A DNA stretch of 64,000 nt from Chrysemys picta bellii (GCF_011386835.1 NC_088791.1:124782943-124846942), one strand, 5' to 3'. Shown: positions 12,222 through 23,299, counted from the stretch's first letter. Program-made: numbers and translations. Notes: a model not told the origin generated them from the sequence alone.

Positions 12222-12448
12222 TATGGCACATTTTTAAATAAAGGTTGCTATTTGTTATTCAAAATAGCTAAAAGCAGACATTTTATGTGGATGGAGTGGA
12301 GTGCAATAGGAAATGTGCTGTTCATTAGTGCAAACTGCAACCACTGGAGAAAAATTTACATTATGGTTAGCTCAGTTATGCAAGGCATGGCATGCACTAT
12401 TCTTCGATAGAAACATAATTGTGTAATTCTAGGGGAAATTACAAGTAC
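12222..12448 (+). repeat. Arm 1 of a 220-bp inverted repeat pair
   Basis: This block (starting near ggttgctatttgttattc, ending aggggaaattacaagtacaa) recurs in reverse orientation at 15034-15246 with long identical runs, for example tgcaaactgcaaccact and aaaaatttacattatgg. Both copies end at about the same point. It is either a dispersed repeat inserted twice in opposite orientations or a local inverted duplication. No coding pattern is shared between the copies. Confidence 0.7.
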
Positions 12449-12454
12449 AAGGCT

Positions 12455-12600
12455 GTTCAGTTCCCCATTTTACAGATGGGGAACTGAGGCACAGAGAGAC
12501 TAAATGACTTGCCTCAGTTAACACAGGAATTCTGTAGCAGAACCGGGAAGTTAACCAAGATTTCCTAGTCCTAGTCCAGTGCCTTAATATTCCTCTTTAA
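12455..12600 (-). repeat. MIR-type SINE, core and head
   Basis: Antisense MIR: attttacagatggggaactg, then aggcacagagagactaaatg and tagtccagtgcctta toward the tRNA-like head. It begins immediately after the inverted-repeat arm. Confidence 0.65.
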
Positions 12601-12604
12601 TATT

Positions 12605-14250
12605 AGATACGCAAGGTCAAATGTAGCAGAATCTGGCCCTATTTAAGTTAAAGTTAAGTTAAATTTATGTTGCTAATTTACAGGGTCTTTTCTCATATCT
12701 CAAGTTTGGGAATTTTTAATTAACTTTTGGTTTTCTCTCTCTTTTGTAAACCACCAAGTAATACTTCTTCTGCTTAATCTCGCTGAAATAGGCTTTGGCT
12801 CTTAATCAAATAATGGGCCTTCTAAAAGGAAAGGGATCTCTGTCCTCTTTAGGGGGAGTGAGTAAGGTGATTATGACAAGACGAGTAGATGTCAAGGACA
12901 TGGGGAAATCTACGTTCTTCCTTCCATTGCACAGAAGGGTTGGTGAGAACTAAAAGAGTCAACTACCAAAGGCTTCAAGGCACTGTTTCTTGGTTGTATC
13001 AGGATGTTGGCTGTGATAGGATAGCTGCAACATAAATATCACAGGCTGTGGAATCTCAGCTACCAGTGTGTTATTTTGTGCACTGTGCTGTCTATGATTG
13101 CCAACAGTTTGACATGTGAATCCTGTACTACCTGTGTTATTCCTTTACTATTGCTCTACCCACCGCTGTTCATTGAGTAGGCCACTAGCTACTGTGATGT
13201 GCTTCATGTGCACCTTTTGTGACCTGCACAAGATGGTCCATATTCTTCTTTCATTTACATGAATGCAACTCCATTGAGGTCAACTGGGTTGCGTTGATGT
13301 AACTAAAAGGAGAATTTGATCCAAACAGTGCAATGTAAAGCTCTTCCTCTACTTTTCTGCATGTGATCTTCATGGTAGGCAAAATGTCTTAATCTCAACA
13401 GTAGGAGAAAAATATCCTTGTTGCTGTGATATCCTAATTAAGGGCCAAATTCTGCTCTCACAACGCGCACTGAAATCAATCAGAGATGTTTACTTGATTT
13501 GGAATATTTCATTTTTTGAACTGACCCAACATTTTTCATTTTGAATAAGTTCAACAAAATGTTAAACTTCAATTCCCTAACAGCACATTACCTTATAGGA
13601 GTTGTCGTTCCGGTCTCCAGTCTTTCCTATGGGATGGACTCCCTCGAGGATTACATCTTCCTACAGTGCAATGTGGATTTCCCTCTGACTGAGCTGCCCA
13701 GTTCTTCATGGAAGTGAATGCGAGATGCTCTGGGTGCATTATAAGACATGTAGCCTGGCCAGGAAGCCTGGCCTCTTGGGGAGAATTGGGACATCAGGAT
13801 CCTGAACTACAACTTCTGTGGTGCAATGCAGCACTATGAAAAAATGCAGTTTAATATCGAGCTGACTTGAAATAAAGATTTTTGGGTCTGTTCAATAAAC
13901 CAGAATGAACCATTTCAATTTCGAGAATGTCAGAATATTTCATTGTGATTGAAAATAATGAAATCATTTTGACATTTCCAAATTGAATTTTTTTAGATTT
14001 TCCATTCCGTGAAAAATTACCACTTTTTGTTTTGATTTGCGATTAAACAAATGTTGAAATTTTGCTCCACTCTAACTCCCAGGAATATTTCTTGCTGACC
14101 CAGCTAGAATTCCTCCTGAGGACAGCACACCAGAGTAGTGACTACATCACCTTTTCAAAAGTTGCACCATGTGCTCTCAACATGGCCGCCCAGCTCTGTT
14201 GCCAGTGACGATGGAGATCAGACCATAGCCTCTCATTTACCTGCAGGGAT
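12605..14250. other. Intergenic DNA, mostly unrecognised
   Basis: No gene seen. Around 13490-14080 there is a T/A-rich stretch with many near-palindromic words (tgttaaacttc, aaaatgtt, tttgttttgat) flanking a GC-richer centre (13600-13830). It could be an old foldback or hAT-type repeat, but no clean terminal repeats were found. Confidence 0.35.
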
Positions 14251-14254
14251 ACTC

Positions 14255-14500
14255 GGGGTTAGAGTGCTGCTTGGTACTCAGGAGTTCCAGGGTCAACTCC
14301 CTGCTCTGCCAAAGACTTCCTGTGTGACCTTGAGCAACTCACCTAGTCTCTCTGGGCTGCAGTTTCCCATCTGTAAAATGTGTATAATAGCACTTCTCTG
14401 CCTCAAAGGGATGTTGTAGGATACATATGCTGAAGATTTTGAAATGCTCAGATGCTATGGTGATGGGGGCTATACAAGTACTTGGACAGCAGAGAGCAAT
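14255..14500 (+). repeat. MIR-type SINE, nearly complete
   Basis: Head (ggttagagtgctgcttggta), then ccctgctctgccaaagactt, cctgtgtgaccttgagcaac, the core ctgcagtttcccatctgtaa and a tail region with tttgaaatgctcagatgcta. It is one of the most complete MIR copies here. Confidence 0.75.
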
Positions 14501-15033
14501 GTTTGTGCCACCACTGGAAGTTACATGAAGGCAGAGGGGAGGCTCCTTACATCCTCTCCTTACAGAACCAGGCACAATCAAGCCTGACAATACCTTATCT
14601 TCACTGAATTTTGCAATGCTTATACTGCTACAATATGTACTACTTCAAATTCAGCACACATCGAGGACTGTGCCGAGATTGTAGGTAAATTTAGCAGCCC
14701 TTTCATTCCCAGGACTACATTTTCCAGTAGGCTGAGAGAGGTTTTCAGGACAAATGCAGTTCACCTCCACTGCACTCTCAGCAATATAAAGAAATACCCC
14801 CACTTACTTCACTGACACATCATGTGCATTAAGCATGCAACAAAGGCAGGCATGCAAAAGGCAGATGACTAAAAATAACCAGCATTCTGCAATATTTCCT
14901 TAAAAATTAAAAATTGAAGAGCTATTATAAGGAAGTTAGGTCATAGATTGCAAGTGAGAAAGATGCGCAACAAACAAATCAGAAGCATAAGTTAATAATG
15001 TGGCTTTTCTAAAAAGGCCTGAATCACAATCTT

Positions 15034-15246
15034 GTACTTGTAATTTCCCCTAGAGTTAGGCAATTATGTTTCCATCAAAGAAGAGTGCACAGCCATGGCT
15101 TGCATAACTGAGCTAGCCATAATGTAAATTTTTCTGCAGTGGTTGCAGTTTGCATCAATGATCAACACTTTTCCTATTGTACTCCAGCCATGTAGAATTT
15201 CAGCTTTTAATTATTTTTAATAACAAATAGCAACCTTTTTAATAAT
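15034..15246 (-). repeat. Arm 2 of a 220-bp inverted repeat pair
   Basis: Reverse-complement partner of 12222-12448, separated from it by about 2.6 kb. I estimate by eye that most positions agree, with scattered substitutions and small gaps, so the pair is old. Confidence 0.7.
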
Positions 15247-15914
15247 AGGCCGTGGCATTCTACAGTAATTTCCCCAAACTGCTGCAATATCATTATTGTA
15301 GGTTGTAGTTTCTGGACAGTTATTGTAGCATGCAATAGTCTTTGTTAAGGGAGATTGCTTTAGGTGAGAAACTACTTTAGACAAGGGTTTTAGCCTGTTA
15401 AAGTTAAGTGTAGACTCTAAGAGGCATGTTATACTTTTTGTTTTATATGTAACCATTTCTGTTTCCATTTGTGATCCTTAGTCACTATCTCTTAAATCTT
15501 AGCCTTTGGTAATAAACTTATGATTATTTTCACTAGAACTATATCTCAGTGCTGTGATCTTATAATGACCCTGATCCTGAGTTGTGCCAGTCAAGTTGTG
15601 TATATACTGTTCTCTTAGACAGTGGTTCTTAACCAGGGGTACACATATCCCTGGGGGTACGCAGAGATCTTTCCGGGTGTACATCAACTCATCTCGATAT
15701 TTGTCTAGTTTTACAACAAGCTGCATAAAAAGCACTAGAGAAGTCAGTACCAACTAAAATTTCATACAGACAATGACTTGTTTATATTGCTCTATTTACT
15801 ATACCCTGAATTGTAAGTACAATATTTATATTCCAATTAGGGCTGTCAACTATTCGCAGTTAACTCACATGATTAACTCAAAAAAATTGTGATTAAAAAA
15901 ATTAATCACGATTA

Positions 15915-16103
15915 CACCGCTACCTCGATATAATGAGACCCAATATAACATGAATTCGGATATAACGCAGTAAAGCAGTGCTCCAGGGGGCGGGGCTGCA
16001 CATTCCGGTGGATCAAAGCAAGTTCAATATAACGCGGTTTCACCTATAACGCGGTAAGATTTTTTTTGGCTCCCGAGGACAGCATTATATCGAGGTAGAG
16101 GTG
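15915..16103. mobile_element. Tigger-type MITE, copy 2
   Basis: Same family and same 189-bp length as the copy at 4919-5107. It starts caccgctacctcgatataat, ends attatatcgaggtagaggtg, and is flanked by TA on both sides (15913-15914 and 16104-16105). It is inserted in the AT-rich left end of hAT element B and is therefore younger than it. Confidence 0.8.
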
Positions 16104-16439
16104 TAATTGCAATTTTAATCACACTGTTAATAGAATACCAATTTAAATTTATTAAATATTTTGGATGTTTTTCTACATTTTCAAATATTTGATTTCAATT
16201 TACAACACAGAATACAAAGTGTATAGTGCTCACTTTATATTATTATTTTTATTACAAATATTTGCACTGTAAAAATGATAAACAAAAGAAATAGTATTTT
16301 TCAGGTCACCTCATACAAGTACTGTAGTGCAATCTCTATCATGAAAGTGCAACTTACAAATGTAGATTTTTTTTGTTACATAACTTCACTCTAAAACAAA
16401 ACAATGTAAAACTTTAGAGCCTATAAGTCCACTCAGTCC

Positions 16440-16605
16440 TACTTCTTGTTCAGCCAATCACTAAGACAAACCAGTTTGTTTACATTTACGGGAGATAATG
16501 CTGCCCACTTCTTATTTACAATGTCACCTGAAAATGAGAAAAGGTGTTCGCATGGCAGTTTTGTAGCCAGCATTACTAGGTATTTACTTGCCAAATATGC
16601 TAAAT
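16440..16605 (-). pseudogene. hAT transposase dimerisation region, left arm
   Basis: On the minus strand the frame ends LSPVNVNKLVCLSDWLNKK followed by a stop. Upstream it has LASKYLVMLATKLPCEHLFSFSGDIVNKK (quoted in parts: LASKYL, then CEHLFSFSGDIVNKK), the conserved C-terminal hAT dimerisation motif. The frame runs on into the GC-rich nested element C, which is not part of the gene. It is a fragment only. Confidence 0.75.
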
Positions 16606-17236
16606 TAGGGTTACCATATTTAGTGCCTCTGAAAGGAGGACACTCCACGGGGCCCCGGCCCCGCCCCCAGCCCCGCCCACGCCCACGCCCCAAGTCCGCC
16701 CCCTCCCTAAAGTCTCCGCCCCCTCCCCTGCTTCCCGCGAACATTTGAGTCGCAGGAAGCCTGAAGCAGGTAAGGGGGGTGTGGGGGGAGGAGGCGCGGC
16801 CCAGGCTGGCCCCCCCGGCGTTTCCAGCCTGGGTCGGCTCGGGCCCTGGGGTGCCGGCCCCGGGCCCGGCCGAGCACCCCCGGCCCCCGGCACCGCACCG
16901 CCAGTCCCCAGCCCGGCCCCCGGCACCGCCGGCCCGGCCCCCGAGCCCCCGGCCCGGCCTGGCCCGGCACCGCCAGCCCGGCCTGGCCCGGCACCGCCAG
17001 CCCGGCCCCCGAGCTCCCGGCCCGGCACTGCCGGCCTGGCCCCCGAGCTCCCGGCACCGCACCGCCAGCCTGGCCCTGGAGCCCCCGGCACCGCACCGCC
17101 GGCCCGGCCCCGGAGCCCCCGGCCCCGCTCCGATTTTCCCGGACATGTCCGGCTTTTTGGGATTTCCCCCCGGACGGGGATTTGGAGCCCAAAAAGCCGG
17201 ACATGTCCGGGAAAATCCGGACGTATGGTAACCCTA
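16606..17236. mobile_element. hAT element C with GC-rich minisatellite core
   Basis: Terminal inverted repeats tagggttaccata and tatggtaaccc ta are flanked by a perfect 8-bp duplication tgctaaat (16598-16605 and 17237-17244). Inside are a C/G-rich region with repeated cccggcaccgccagcccggc units (about 16860-17120) and, near the right end, a perfect 28-bp inverted repeat (17134-17161 with 17188-17215) around the palindrome ccggacatgtccgg. It is non-coding. The five overlapping long frames on both strands result from the GC-rich repeats. Confidence 0.8.
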
Positions 17237-17348
17237 TGCTAAATATTCGTATGCGCCTTCATGCTTTGGCCATTCCAGAGGACATGCGTCCATGAAGATG
17301 ACGCTCGTTAAAAAAAGAATGGTTTAATTAAATGTATGACTGAACTCT

Positions 17349-17840
17349 TTGGGGGAGAATTGTATGTCTCCTGCTGTTTTATCTGCGTTCTGCCATATAT
17401 TTCATATTATGGCAGTCTTGGATGACAACCCAGCACAAGTTGTTCGATTTAAGAACACTTTCACTGCAGAATTGACAAAATGCAAAGAAGATACCAATGT
17501 GAGTTTTCTAAAGATAGCTACAGCAAAAAAAAATCAACCTTTTGTTGGTGGCATCTGACTCAGTTGATGAAACTGAACATGCATCAGTCCACACTGCTTT
17601 GGATTGTTATTGTGTAGAACCCTTCATCAGCATGGAAGCATGTATTCTGGAAGCATGAAGGGACATATGAATCTTTACCACAACTGGCACGTAAATATCT
17701 TGCGATGCCAGCTACAACAGTGCCATGAGAACACCTGTTCTCACTTTCTGGTGACATTGTCAACAAGAAGCAGGCAGTATTATCTCCTGCAAATATAAAC
17801 AAATTTGTTTGTCTGAGCGATTGGCTGAACAAGAAGTAGG
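17349..17840 (+). pseudogene. hAT transposase fragment, right arm
   Basis: The plus-strand frames encode part of a hAT transposase. An upstream piece (17349-17555, with LDDNPAQVVRFKNTFTAEL) is followed, after frame breaks, by the C-terminal dimerisation region at about 17675-17840: LPQLARKYLAMPATTVP, an in-frame TGA, then EHLFSLSGDIVNKKQAV and a final CLSDWLNKK stop. The stop and frameshifts make it inactive. It is the mirror of 16440-16605. Confidence 0.7.
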
Positions 17841-18704
17841 ACTGAGTGGACTTGTAGGCTCTAAAGTTTTATATTGCTTTATTTTTGAGTGGTTATTTTT
17901 TTGTACATAATTCTACATTTGTAAGTTCAACTTTCCTGATAAAGACATTGCACTACAGTACTTGTATTAGGTGAATTGAAAAATCAAATTTTTGTATTAA
18001 AAATATTTGTAATAAAAATAAATATAAAGTGAGCACTGTACATTTTGTATTCTGTGTTGTAATTGAAATCAATATATTTGAAAATGTAGAAAACATCCAA
18101 AAATATTTAAATAAATGGTTTTCTTTTATTGTTTAACAGAGCAATTAACTGCGTGATTAATTGTGATTAATTTTTTAATCACACGATTAATCACGATTCT
18201 TTTTTTAATCACTTGACAGCCCTAATTCCAATTGATTTATTTTATAATTATATGGTAAAAATGAGAAAGTAAGCAATTTTTCAGTAACAGTGTGCTGTGA
18301 CACTTTTGTATTTTTGTCTGATTTTGTAAGCAAGTAGTTTTTAAATGAGGTGAAACATGGGGTAAACAAGACAAATCGGACTCCTGAACGGGGTACAGTA
18401 GTCTGGAAAGGTTGAGAGCCACTGCTCTTGGAGACAGCAAACCTGGTAACTTCTGTGAATGTCCAGTGACAGGGACTAGATACTACAGGGGGATGCTTTC
18501 AGAGGGGCTCAGGTACACCTATTGTTAATCTGCAAGATACTGAAGAGCTGTAGAAAACTGGGGGGATTATTTGGGTGGGCTCACAGACTGATGGTGTCAG
18601 GGAGATGACACCTCAGTAAGTGCCACCACCTCTCTAGTTGAGGCAGGAGGGTAATTATGACTCACAGTCCTGGGCATCCCAAGAAAAATCACACTGTCCA
18701 ACAT

Positions 18705-19755
18705 TAAACAATGATAAACAAGGTTTGGTATACTGAGACCTCAGTCTGCTTAGTACCATGACAAACACATTATTGGAAATCTTTTTAACCTTTTATTAAA
18801 GGTACAGAAAAGAAGAGGGTGAGGTTAAAGCATTTGAACAGTAAAGCATTAAGTAAGGCTTTCATTTCAAAAGGTCCTTTGTTCCCTTTCCCTTGAGCTG
18901 AAGAGAGTTTTTAGAAGGAAAAAACTCTGTATTTGATAGTCCCTTAGGTGGTTTAAAGATGGTAATTACTGACCATTAGGGAAAAAGAAAAGTTAGTTGA
19001 GATGGACTGGAGCTGTTGTTGTTGTTGTTGTTAAAGTCTGATCCCATTTCCTAGAAGACAAACACACACAAGAACAGAGAAAAGAACAGCAAAGGGAGAA
19101 AATGCAGCTTCTGTCTCTGGTGTTGACTCTCACTTGCAACCTTGCTGCTAGAATAAACAGACACAGTGCATGGTCTTATCAGCCACTCCAAGATCTGGCA
19201 AACTTGTACCAGCATTGCGCTGTCTAGGGCTTTGCTTTTAGTTGCCTCTTTCTCGTCACAGGCTCACAATGGTGTTGCAAAATATGCAGTCTTGCCTGGC
19301 TAAGCCAGACTCTTATCAGGCAGAAGGAAAAAGGAGAGAGATAGGAAAGAGAAGCATAAAGTAGGGAAGGGAAAGAAGATGGGGTAGGGAGTGGGTGAGA
19401 CAGGCTCTCATCCCACATGGTGTTCAGACCTGTGGAGGTGGTGATGTCATTTGGGTCCCTCTCTTGGCCTTGTCTGGTCAAGATATTAGAATCAGGAAGG
19501 CCCAATGATGTCATGTGGATCCCAGGAGATAGTGGGGTGACAGCCATGATGGTGAAGTTAGATCCTCCTTTCACTTGTGCTCGCTTCACCTCCAGCCATC
19601 TGTATTTTTCCCTAAAAAAGTATTTTCTTTTTTGAACCCCGCAAGGGGGTGACAGGTAGAATAGCCCATGCTTCATTATTTTGTCCACCAGTTAGGCCTA
19701 ATTTCTGACACACCAATTTTGGTCCATTGATTTCCAGTCCCCTATTTTTTTTATT
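18705..19755. other. Intergenic DNA, nothing recognised
   Basis: Holds a short (GTT)n run at 19014-19032. A pair of gatgtcat-containing segments (19445-19520) repeats weakly. No gene supported. Confidence 0.4.
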
Positions 19756-19761
19756 TACCAG

Positions 19762-20083
19762 CAGGGCCGGTTTTAGACCGATTCCCCTGAATCGGCCCCT
19801 GCGCCTAAGAGGTCCCTGCACCCACGCCTAAGAGGGCCCCGCGCCCTAAAAAAGAACGCCTAACTTAGGCGCCTTTTTAATTTTTACTCACCTGGCAGCG
19901 GTCCGGGTCTTCAGCGGCGGGTCCTTCACTTGCTCCGGGTCTTCGGCGGCATTTAGGTGGCAGGTCCTTCAGTGCCACGGAAGACCCGGAGCAAGTGAAG
20001 GACCCACCGCCGAAGTGCCGCCGAAGACCCGGACCGCCGCTGGGTATTCGAATCGGGCCCCGCACTTCCTAAAGCTGGCCCTG
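19762..20083. mobile_element. hAT-type MITE with cagggccgg ends, copy 1
   Basis: Starts cagggccggttttagaccga and ends ctaaagctggccctg. The flanking 8-bp duplication tttaccag is perfect (19754-19761 and 20084-20091). Inside, a pair of inverted blocks (gacccggagcaagtgaagga and its complement cttcacttgctccgggtctt) can form a long hairpin. No transposase frame is present. It is related in its ends to the element at 39867-40101. Confidence 0.8.
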
Positions 20084-20094
20084 TTTACCAGGCA

Positions 20095-21410
20095 TTATTT
20101 AATACAGTCCTTGAGTTATATCAGTAGCCTTTTTGTTTGGACTAATTCAGTCTTTCTGTCTCCCTTTTTCCCACCAACATTTGTTGTTCTAGGTTATTGT
20201 GACATTTATAAACTTTCACTCACTTTTTACCATTGAGCTCACAATTAGGGTACATTTGTAGGCCCAGTTATTATAATAGTGACCACATTCTGACAAGGAC
20301 CCTAAGTGGAAGTGAGGGAAGTGTGGGCTGCAGCGTGGACACCCATTGACAAACGTAGAAGTTGCTTGCTGGAACACATTTTTGTCCAAGATGCTCCTAG
20401 CCATACTCAGGAGACTATCTGAATGGTTCAGGTTATGCATATTCCAGCCAGAATAGCTATCTTGGCTATTAGCTATCACGTCTCTCAACATCTGCAAAAG
20501 AGATAGGCCCTCCAACTAAACACTGGCTTCTCTCCTCTGGGAGCCCTCGACATCATCCCCACTTCCCTCTGACTGGTTGTGATGAAAAGGGAAGTTAAGG
20601 TCTTGCCCTATTTTCTTTATCTTCTTCTTCTGCTCTATCCTCTGCTACATCTAGACAGGGATGGCGCAAAGGGAAACCCGTTATACAGAAACTTAGTGCT
20701 GGCCACGGATGAGCTGTCAGAAAGCAAGGGCCCACATATGGGATGGAGGTGTTTTGTGAATGGCTTCCTCATGGAACAGCATCTCTGCGCTCCAATGTGG
20801 GTGTGGGAAGAGAAGTCAACTTGGAGGCAGATGGCATCGAGGGAAGCCTTAAACATCCACATTCTCCCCCTGGACAGCTGGCTGATGAGTAGATGTGCCT
20901 GCTGGAGCAAGAGATAAGAGGGAAAAATCAAGAAACAGGCAGCCCTCACTCTACGCAAGTTACAAGCATGCCAGTAGCAATGATGATTTGGAGGAGTTGT
21001 GGAGCTTGGATTGTTGGTGGGGGGTGTCTGTCTGTCCACCTGTTTGGAATCTGAACAGGTGAGGTAAGTGGGTGGAGAGTGCCCAATGGAACCCCCTCTT
21101 ACCTTGTGCAATTTCCTCATGCACCGCTACTCGAGGCTCTCAATAGTTGAGTTTCCTAAGTGCTGTAATACTTTGATCTAATTTTGGTAGTTGGGTTTAG
21201 TGTGCAGTTGCTGGGTGCTGAGTGGCTTGTGATATATGGGAGGTCAACCTTGATGATCTGGCGGTCCCGTCTGGAACTTTAACTCTTTGGGTACATCTAC
21301 ATTTGAGCTAGGGGTATGATTCCCAGCTCATGTAGATGTTTCTGCACTAGCTTTGCTCAAACTAATGTGCCTGTGATCCAAAGGACCCCTCATTACCAAC
21401 TGGTAAAGGA
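20095..21410. other. Intergenic DNA, nothing recognised
   Basis: Two overlapping frames at 20579-21120 on opposite strands have no recognisable protein pattern. Around 21290-21370 there is a tacatctacat/tgtagatgt repeat fragment of the type also seen near 22560 and 55350. No gene supported. Confidence 0.4.
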
Positions 21411-21419
21411 TTCAGTGTT

Positions 21420-22472
21420 CTGTAACAGAACTCCTATCAGGCCTGATAAACTTATTACACTCAACACACTGCTTTCATAGAATTTATCCAAAAAGGGTCA
21501 TTAAGGTGTCTAATAAAAGCTTATAACATACTGGTTCTCTTAGTCATTGAGAGATGTATATACAGATGATATTAAGAAGTTGTATATATGTATTAAACTT
21601 ATATGTTAAAGCTTATGTTGCAGGCAGAGCTGACAAACAGTTTTCTTCCAGACAGGAGACAAGATGTGTCTCTTTCTGTCACATGCAAATTAAACATTGC
21701 GAGTCAACACAATGGAAGTCCATTTGTATACAGAACAAACAGGAGTATGGGAAAGACACCTGGGAGCCTGCCCCCCTGCCCCCCATCCCCTCAGGAAAGA
21801 AACCACAGGGGCCATCCTGGCTTAGGAGACAAAAACAGTGGACTGGGGTATAAGTAGAAGGCAAAAAGGACACCATTTTATCCTTCACCGAGGATGCAAA
21901 AAAGACACAGCTTTTTGCATTCTTGAAAGTTGGAACCTGGCCGTGTGAGCTAGTGATGCTGGCAGGTTGCTTTAGATGAGAAAGGATTTTTGGCCTGTTA
22001 AAGTTAAGTTTAGACTCTAAGAAGCATGTTATACTTTTTGTTTTATATGTAACCATTTCTGTTTCCCATTATCCTGACTCAGTATCTCTTAAATCTTAAC
22101 TTTTGATAATAAACTTATGATTGTTTCACTATCAATGTATTTCAGTGCTGGGATGTTATAAAGGACCGGTCCTGAGCTTTACCAGCCAAGCTGTGTGTTC
22201 GTAGTCCCTCTGGGGACAGCTTACCTATTAATTTCTCTGAATGTCCAGTGACAGGGGCTGGATACTGCAGGGTGATGCTTCAGAGGAGCTTGGTGGCTGA
22301 GGTTCACCTAATGTTAACCCACAGGGTGAATTTAGGGCTGACATAAGCCTAGAGCTTGAGTGATTGAAGGACGGGCAGTGTCAGGGAGATGACATTCAGC
22401 TGCTACAAGAACAAGTCCCTCTCACTAGGGCCAGGTGCTAACAACTGTCCTGGGCTCCCTGAGCAAGTGCCA
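21420..22472 (+). repeat. LTR-like repeat, about 1.05 kb
   Basis: Runs from tgtaacagaactcctatcag to ...agtgcca, with cagtgtt just outside both ends (21413-21419 and 22473-22479), a possible target duplication. A TATA-like ggggtataagtagaag lies at 21845-21860 and AATAAA at about 22108, so it has the promoter and poly(A) layout of a retroviral-type LTR. Its 3' half matches the fragment at 15352-15611/18433-18700. No internal coding region is attached, so it would be a solo LTR. The family is not identified. Confidence 0.5.
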
Positions 22473-22988
22473 CAGTGTTAAATAGAGCGGTGTAGCCAGG
22501 CTAACATGGGCAGTGACATGATCTAGCTGCACACGAATGTACCCTCCTGAACCCCCAGGGTACATACTTGGGTGGCTGACCTGAGCTACCACCCATGTTA
22601 CCCCTGCTACACTGCTATTTTTGGCATGCTTCCTTGAACAGAGCTAGCATGGGGACATCTTTGTGAGTGGGGAATCACATCTCCCAGCTCAAATGCAGAC
22701 ATACTCTTTGACTCCATATGTTCTTCCCCTTACCAATGCTGTGCCACAGAGTTCCTAGAGGAGGGAATTGCAGGTAAGTGTCAAATCACAATCCCACTGG
22801 GTAAAAGAAAGAAGAGAGTGAAGGGAAGAGGAGGGTGCAAGGAGGTTCCCTCTGCTGTGTATATCCCACCATTCAATATTAATTTATAAGGTAGCAGCAG
22901 CAAAGAGACGAAGAAAGTAAGGAACAAACAGGTTGTGATTGTGTCTGCCTTAGGATAAGACAAGCTAATATATTTATTCACGGCTTTA

Positions 22989-23278
22989 CAGCAGAACCTC
23001 TATTTGACAAACTAATTGGGGATTGAGGAGTTCATAAAATTGAAAAGTTCATAAAATGGAACAAGTCAAAATTACAGTAGGCCCAGTGCATACTTTGCAG
23101 TCTGGTGCACTGCATCACTTTCTTCTTGTCCTTCAAACTACTGAAAAGCTAGTTCTGGTGCACTGAAGCCATCGGAATGGGAAGGGATGTCAGCTTGTTC
23201 TGCATCGAATTTTTCCTGACGGGAAAACTGTGTTATATAACTCATAAGATTAGTGTTCTTAACATTGAGGTTCTGCTG
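22989..23278. mobile_element. Tc1/mariner-type MITE, 290 bp
   Basis: Perfect 12-bp terminal inverted repeats, cagcagaacctc at the left and gaggttctgctg at the right, are flanked by TA on each side (22987-22988 and 23279-23280). Internal sequence is AT-rich and non-coding (aaattgaaaagttcataaaa). The TA duplication and CAG start suggest a Tigger/pogo relative. Confidence 0.8.
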
Positions 23279-23299
23279 TACGATTTTTCTAGTCTATCA

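Larger units (their letters stand above)
15838..18224. mobile_element. Palindromic hAT element B with two transposase 3' ends
   Basis: Starts tagggctgtcaactattcgc and ends cttgacagcccta. It is flanked by a perfect 8-bp duplication, attccaat (15830-15837 and 18225-18232), the hAT signature. Both arms encode the same C-terminal dimerisation region of a hAT transposase but in opposite directions: minus strand at 16440-16605, plus strand at 17670-17840. The element is thus a long imperfect palindrome, interrupted on the left by a Tigger MITE and in the middle by hAT element C. Repeated aattaatcacgatt words lie inside both ends. No full transposase gene exists, so it is non-autonomous. Confidence 0.8.
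15620..18424. mobile_element. hAT-type element A, host to nested elements
   Basis: Starts cagtggttcttaaccagggg and ends aggttgagagccactg, an imperfect inverted pair typical of hAT MITEs. The 8-bp flanks ctcttaga (15612-15619) and ctcttgga (18425-18432) differ at one base, as expected of an aged hAT target duplication. Its own sequence is only 15620-15837 plus 18225-18424, about 420 bases, with no open transposase frame. The rest is the nested element B and its passengers. Confidence 0.8.
15352..18700 (+). repeat. LTR-like fragment, second copy, split by hAT element A
   Basis: 15352-15611 plus 18433-18700 together match 21968-22472, for example aagaggcatgttatactttt here against aagaagcatgttatactttt there, and tgtccagtgacagggactag against tgtccagtgacaggggctgg. 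It carries the same aataaa region near 15510. Only the 3' half of the repeat is present. The break is exactly at the 8-bp target duplication of hAT element A. Confidence 0.6.

Noticed and set aside
16600..17242. Five overlapping 150-235 residue frames
   Set aside because: They cover the GC-rich minisatellite of hAT element C on both strands. Only the last ~55 residues of the 16439-17146 frame are a real transposase remnant.
19417..19635. Short plus-strand frame with repeated gatgtcat words
   Set aside because: No conserved pattern, and the opposite strand is equally open.
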